64,000 nt of DNA from Brasenia schreberi. Its lineage: Eukaryota > Streptophyta > Magnoliopsida > Nymphaeales > Cabombaceae. The stretch lies in the NCBI GenBank assembly GCA_036023115.1, contig JAYKKT010000061.1, positions 10,120,501 through 10,184,500 on the forward strand, written 5' to 3'. Below the pieces are notes generated by a model. The model made no database searches and was not told the DNA's origin. It worked only from the letters and a program-made list of their open reading frames with translations. Shown here in pieces: positions 58,480-64,000 of this stretch. Position 1 is the first letter of the stretch; the number at the start of each line of letters is the position of its first letter. The position numbers were made by a program, and so were the translations under genes.

Positions 58480-58590
58480 GAGAGTTGGCTCAATTGGCGG
58501 GGCGTATTGACCCCTGTGTTGTTGGTGGGGAGTTCGACTCCCAGGAGGATGCATGGAGAGATGGAAAGTGTGTATGTGACAAACCACCTT
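58480..58590 (+). mobile_element. tRNA-derived SINE, family A
   Basis: GAGTTGGCTCAATTGGCGGG (A-box), GGTGGGGAGTTCGACTCCCA (B-box) and GGATGCATGGAGAG...GTGTGTATGTGAC tail. The B-box region is identical to the minus-strand copy at 47270-47391. Confidence 0.65.
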
Positions 58591-59209
58591 TAAGTGGCTG
58601 TCAACAAGCATGAACCTTGGCTTATGTTTTTGAGATATATATTTTTATCGTCAAACCCAATGTTAGCTTAATCTTATAAAGATTCATCTCAACATGGTTG
58701 GTTCTGAGTAAATCTATCTGTGGTTTGGAATTGTCCGTTCTGACGTTTAGAATTATGAAATGTAACTAAACGTGGTATAACCTAATTCTGTTCTTCCTGT
58801 TTGAACCAAAATAAAAAGATAAAAAAAAAAGTAGAAAGAATCGAAAAAATTATAAGATGAGACCACAACCAACGATTCAAATTGTTGGGTGTAGTTTTGG
58901 TTCCACTTTTGGTGTGATTCATCGGTTTTGAAACGATCATTTTGACCATCCAGTACAAGAAAAAAGGACATAAAGAAAGCATCCAGTAGAAGAAGAAAGG
59001 ACATAAAGAATGAGAAGATTATTGTGAACGCTCAAGTCAAACTCGTTGCACTTCTTTTAGATTGATAGATACAGACCCAGACCAACTAGCAAAAATAAAA
59101 GGTAGTCACTGTTTTAGAGGACTGAAGAAGAAAAGAAGAAGACCTTATTTCTCTCTCTAAGGGAGCTGTCACAAAAACAAGAATATGCATAACATTTGGA
59201 CCACCAACG
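58591..59209. other. Intergenic, 3' side of the minus-strand gene
   Basis: Overlapping minus ORFs at 58753-59004 have no known domain. TTCTT-rich. Confidence 0.4.
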
Positions 59210-60160
59210 TTAATTTGTAAGATCATAATTTTGGAGCTCAAACAAATCAGAATCACTCTCGAATCCATCTTCCGTTTGATCTTCAGTTTTTCTCGAGTCA
59301 TTTTCATCCAAACGCTCGTCTCGCGACTTCCTGTTCTTCTTCTTTCTGATTTCTGTAGTCGTCTCTGCGTCACCAACTTTATCATCTCTCTCAAAAGTTC
59401 TACTTTTCCTCGTAACTGGGTTCACGACTTCACCCCCATTAGCAGAATTCTTTTCCTTCCATAAATACACATCAGTAGCCTTCTCTGCGTTAGCAGTTTC
59501 TAAATAAGTGTCGCTAAATATCAGTTTCTGCTCTAGCCAAGCAATATTCATGTACCTCTTTTCATCCAATACTCCAATAGGAGGGAAAAGAGTTACAGTT
59601 CTTGGAGTTGCAGCACAACCGTTGATCTCTTTATAGATCTTTGTGTTTACAGAGAGAGCAGGCTCAAAATCTGGAGCGGCAGGGTATGAATACAGAGACC
59701 TGGCAGTGTTATCACTGACGCTTTGCAGATGGCTGATGCTGCTTCTTCTTCTCCTCCCTCCACATGGGATTTCCTCAAGGCCACTGTTTGGCTTTGATTT
59801 CTTCTTGCCCGGAGTCGAATTGAAGAGAGAATTCAGAAAATTAGCTAGTCTGCTTCCGGTTGAATTAGGTGTCTTAGGTTTCGTTTCCCTGCCCTTCTTG
59901 TCCACCTTCTGTTTCGGGATTTGGTAAGGGAGATGAGTTAAATCAACACTCTTTCGGCTACCACCGTATAAAAGATCTTGGCTCGCATCCTTTTGAGAGA
60001 CTTGACCAGCCTGCGTAGAGGCAGCAAGACGGCATCTCTCTTCTCCAGAGAAGTAGCTCGCAGCATCGAAGACGTCAAGCTCGTCAGAGTTGTTTCTACG
60101 GCGTGGTGGCCGATCGAGAAGTCGGTATTGCAGATCTAAGTCTGCTGTAACGGTAGCCAT
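59210..60160 (-). CDS. BIG GRAIN 1-like plant protein (tentative)
   Basis: Intronless 316-aa ORF, the longest in the window, with no indels. The start ATGGCT has a good plant context and no upstream in-frame alternative is needed. Features: SDELDVFDAASYFSG (25-39), TPNSTGSRLANFLNSLF (97-113), a basic GGRRRRSS (134-141), a Lys/Arg-rich segment (251-290) and an acidic end ESDSDLFEL (301-309). Most of the rest looks disordered. From memory these four blocks resemble the BIG GRAIN 1-like E group, where rice BG1 is a plasma-membrane-associated positive regulator of auxin transport and grain size. No enzyme domain or membrane helix is seen. It stands alone, with no gene within 2 kb. The family assignment needs a database search. 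That it is a real gene is well supported by length and by non-repetitive composition. Confidence 0.65.
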   Translation of the reverse strand: MATVTADLDLQYRLLDRPPRRRNNSDELDVFDAASYFSGEERCRLAASTQAGQVSQKDASQDLLYGGSRKSVDLTHLPYQIPKQKVDKKGRETKPKTPNSTGSRLANFLNSLFNSTPGKKKSKPNSGLEEIPCGGRRRRSSISHLQSVSDNTARSLYSYPAAPDFEPALSVNTKIYKEINGCAATPRTVTLFPPIGVLDEKRYMNIAWLEQKLIFSDTYLETANAEKATDVYLWKEKNSANGGEVVNPVTRKSRTFERDDKVGDAETTTEIRKKKNRKSRDERLDENDSRKTEDQTEDGFESDSDLFELQNYDLTN

Positions 60161-61975
60161 GGCTCAAAGAGTAGAACCAGAATATGGTAGTATATGGTAT
60201 TCTTGAAGTTTTAGCTATGGACTAATGCTGAAACAAAGCAAGGGTGAAGGCTATTGGTGTTAACTGTATTGATATCTCACTGAGGGAGGACGCAATTTAA
60301 ATCCTTTCAGTGGAGAAGCAGTGATGATTCTCTTGAAAGCCTTCTCCACTAATCTTTAATGAGTGAGTCCCACCATGTCTCTGTCGGTTTGGTGAGTAGG
60401 ATAGAGGTTGAATGCTCATTCTGGTTTCCACCTTTCTTCTCTTCGCTAGGTTTTGACATGGCCTGACACTCAGAATGGGCAAATTGGTTGTTCTATATGC
60501 ACATGCCAAAGGTTGCCTACTTTCTCATGATGAACGACTTTCCTGGAAAACTTTATTGTAATGGCTTCTCTTTCACCTGCAATAAAAGCAAGAATGGGCT
60601 TGAGTCTCTCCCGTACGTTTGCAACGGGTAGATTATATTATATTGTATTATACCATATCATATTGTATTATAATATATATATATATATATAACATATGTG
60701 GTTATTCACGTGTGTGTATATATGCGCGTATGTGTGTGTGTGTTTGGGTGCATGTACAGTCCACAAGGAATGGCCACCAATCATAGAACGAAGGACGAGC
60801 ATAATTTGAATTAGACATATGAAGAGATCACCAAACAAAGCTCCATTATAGGATCTGGCAAGTTGGGCGATGTGCTTGTATGTCTGAAAGTGTTGAAAGA
60901 GAACCATAAAACATGTACTTTCTCAATTTGGGTTAAATTCAGGTAGCATAAAAGACATCAGAATGGCAACTAAGAATTCATGAAGGTGTCCCTACACCTA
61001 CAGTTTTAAATTGCAGGTTTTTGGGTTTTTTTTATATTTATATATACACACACCGTGCGTGTGCTTGCATGCACAAGCATCAGCATGACTCATTTGCATA
61101 AGTAGATTCATCATACATGCACAATACTCCCCTACAACTGCATAAGCATAGAGTGTGCACACGTACACAAACTTGTGTACGAATCAGCTAAGAATATTGA
61201 GACAGGTTCTCATCATGAGGACCATCTCTTTTAAAACAAAAAAAGTCACATTCATCATGAACAAAATTAAGAGAAAAGTTGCATCACAGTGCAGCAAACA
61301 TTCTCTCTCTCGTTAGGATCGAGGTCGTGACACATGGCAGTCATTAGCTTCCAAAGCTGTGACAGATTAAGTTTGTTTCTTTATGCTATTGGCGAACTTT
61401 TATGATCCGATGTATAGAGTATTCCTTCGTCCAAAACTAAGTGGGATTCTTCAATTATCTTGACAAAAAAGGGGTTACAAAGTATTATACTCCGAAAATT
61501 GCAACCAAGAATGCAAAAGATTTCGTGTCATTGCATGTGTTCTGCGTGTACGTGTGTGTATGTGTGAGAGAGAGAAAGAGGGAGGGAGGGAGGGAGAGAG
61601 ATTTTCTGCGTCTTTTTGTTTACAGGCAAACTAGGTTTGGCAAATGACGCCCAACACAACTAGAAAGATGCAAAGAATTATATCAATTCAGAAACCGATC
61701 AGGAATTATTTTGGAGGTCCTATCTTCTACGCACTTTGCTACTTGATCTACAGGCAAACTGCTGTGGTAAAAGTTGGTAACGCCAACGTGGTAAATTATT
61801 CGGCAGAAATCTGGTGAGACTTATCGTGAGACCCTATAGTGCAATCCTTTTTCTGTTCACTAGAATGCTAGTTGTTGTGGGCCAAACGTAGCCGTAGAGA
61901 TAGTTCAGCTTGATCTATTTGATAGAAATCCATCTCATAACTTATATTTTCCAGAAAAGGTTGAGGGGTACTCTT

Positions 61976-62021
<46 letters not shown>

Positions 62022-63752
62022 TATACCACAACAGCTAAGTCTTTTATCGTACTACATGGGGTTGATTGCATGGATTTTCTTTGTTTCTATAGAGTTCAAT
62101 CCTAATTCATATTCGATTTCAACAGCAACACTAACAGTTAACAAAACTTAAATCATTCTTTATTCATTTTTGTGGTAGTCTTTTTTTTCTTTTAATAATT
62201 TCACCACCTACCCTCTTACATATTGTTACTTGTACTTCTTTTGGTCACATTTTTAAACGTTAAAATTATCTTAGATTATTTTTTCTCATTTTATCATTTA
62301 TTGATGTCATCTTTAATTTATTTATGATAACCTTATTATAAATATGAATTTTCTTTGTAGATAATTAGAGAGAAAGAAAGAAATTGATACATTGCACACC
62401 CATTTCAAATCCACTCAAAGATCTTGAATGTTTGATTATATTCAATTGTAGATATTTGAATTTATAAACAAAAATACCATTGTACTTATCGAACTTGGCA
62501 TTTAATACACATTGCATTAAATATTTTTTAAATTCAAATGTTCATAGTTGACTATACCGACAAAACTGAAGGATGAATGGATATGTATACTCTCTCTCTT
62601 TATATATATATATATATAGGCGGTTTTGTGGCTTTTTGGGTGGTTTTAATGGTGACGGTTTTGATTGATAGAAGGTGGCTTTGGATAGTAGAAAAGTAGT
62701 GAAACATGATAGAGGGTCACGACCGATGATTGAAGTGGTAAAACCCTTCAAAACGGTTCACTTGAGTACAAGCCACAACCTCTCTCTCTCTCTCTCTTTA
62801 TCATATACGCACTCTCACAAGAACTAGCATAACTGCTGGACTTTTGTGATTAAGAGGTCAATGTTTCATTGTATTCATCATGTTGAATCCACCGGCGCGG
62901 TCGCAGTGGATCCAATATACTTCGTACGATGGTCAAATGAGAAGCTGTTGCACAATTGGGGTCTCTCTACATTTCGCGCCACCAGTGGTGGGGTTTGATG
63001 GCACTGAGTTATAGGCCACATATTCAACCGTTAGCTATAATCTTTCTGTAATTTCCAAAATAGGATAAGCAAATCTTTTAGAGTGGGCAAATAGCCCACG
63101 GTTGTAACATGAGTTTCGTGTTAAAGCCCACAGTTGTACATATGCTCGCTACTGTTGTCGACGGATCCAAACTGTACTTCTGCCTTATCACCAGATCTCT
63201 CTGTCCAGACTTTGTTTCGGATATTTTTTATTGGATACTCTCAAGTTAGAGTCAGGCTGGACCCTTGCCAATTCAGCAGGTTTGCTTTTGATCGAAATAA
63301 TTAAGTTGAGGCACATCAAACCCTTCCTTTTATTTTGGCCCCTACCGAAAATCAATTCACTTTGGTTTGCTTTTGTTTACGCAAGCTTCTCATTATCTTA
63401 ACTTTCCTCCTTTTGTTTCCCACTTACAGTTTGCACCTTTTGTACTTGAGCTCTTTTTTACTGTAATATGATAGCTGGGTTGAAGGGGTGATAAACTTTT
63501 GGCTTATTGAACCATTATTGCATGCATAAACGAAACAAGAATGGATTAGGGCATATCACAGCCATCCACAATCATGGTGTTATTAGTCGAACTATAGCAC
63601 GACATGCGAAACTTGGTTTTTTGGTTCATATTATGTTCCAAAAAAAAGATTATGTGGATCAGCCTAATTAAGTAAAGTCAAATCCACCAGGAGTGAAGCA
63701 TAAAGTGTGATATATCAGATATAAGCAACACGAGTATTAATTGACCTATAAG
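60161..63752. other. Upstream of the minus-strand gene and intergenic DNA
   Basis: No other gene recognised. (TA)n lies at about 60671-60690, a GAGGGAGGGAGG purine tract at 61565-61600, a 20-bp inverted repeat CGTACACAA-AC-TTGTGTACG at 61162-61181, and (CT)n/(TA)n runs at 62589-62618 and 62779-62796. Confidence 0.45.
61978..62022. repeat. (CA)n(TA)n compound microsatellite
   Basis: CA run followed directly by TA run, the same order as at 7412 and 36794. Confidence 0.95.
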
Positions 63753-64000
63753 TAGACATGGCTGGTTTCGTTTCCACCAAAATTTGGACCCAAAACCACA
63801 CCGGCCCCCTCCAGGTCCAAGTCAAGTTCTGGTTCTTCCGGTTACAATTATAGTTCTTTTGGTTCCGGTATCATTTGAAAATTTCATGAAACAAGGGTGA
63901 AATTTTAAAGCCGGCGGAAAAAACAACTTGGAACTGTCAGCTTTGGAACCAAAACCACACCAGAACCCTCCAGGTCCAAGTCCATTTTCATTTGAAAACT
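63753..64000. repeat. GGTTC/GAACC-motif element with TAGACATG start, cut by the window end
   Basis: Starts TAGACATGGCTGGTTTCG. Its inner part (63875-63945) aligns with 8470-8560. The right end lies beyond the window. Confidence 0.6.

Noticed and set aside
59231..59927. Plus-strand ORFs of 77 and 94 aa
   Set aside because: Antisense shadows of the 316-aa minus-strand gene.

Overview
This window is nuclear DNA of a flowering plant. The evidence is intron-rich genes for plant-specific enzymes (a CYP85A brassinosteroid oxidase and a UDP-arabinopyranose mutase), nuclear-type plant tRNA-Asp genes, AT-rich intergenic DNA full of (TA)n, (CT/GA)n and (CA)n microsatellites, and several plant transposon classes. 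The species cannot be fixed from sequence reading alone.

Layout. 1-30 kb is a repeat-rich, essentially gene-free region. It holds a small non-autonomous LTR retrotransposon (1128-4437), an orphan cytochrome b5 exon (5542-5628, minus), two copies of a decayed hAT/DUF659 transposon (11.1-15.4 kb, minus; the second carries a 61-bp RTE-LINE insertion with target-site duplications), a 0.7-kb foldback element (16844-17551), several tRNA-derived SINEs and a dispersed family built from GGTTC/GAACC motifs, some members with TAGACATG...CATGTCTA ends.

30-47 kb is the genic part. A complete nine-exon CYP85A gene (30200-33027, 466 aa) is followed by a truncated, splice-damaged partial duplicate (35456-36503). 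A four-exon UDP-arabinopyranose mutase/RGP gene (42592-46876) is intact in exon layout but carries four one-base indels as sequenced. A 3' RTE-LINE fragment lies between them (39923-40359).

47-57.3 kb holds six copies of tRNA-Asp(GUC). Two are perfect, one has an altered discriminator base, and three are damaged only in the last bases of the 3' acceptor strand. A truncated, inverted duplicate of the UAM terminal exon and its upstream intron lies at 56629-57211. 57-64 kb holds an intronless 316-aa gene on the minus strand that resembles BIG GRAIN 1-like proteins (59210-60160), then repeat-rich intergenic DNA.

The genes do not form an operon-like unit. Two touch growth: CYP85A makes castasterone in brassinosteroid synthesis, and the BG1-like protein, if correctly assigned, affects auxin transport. 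UAM supplies UDP-arabinofuranose for cell-wall polysaccharides. I found no convincing new biochemical system. The most unusual signals are the common breakpoint of the decayed tRNA-Asp copies, the TAGACATG-ended GGTTC elements, the foldback element, and the history readable from nested insertions and partial gene duplicates.
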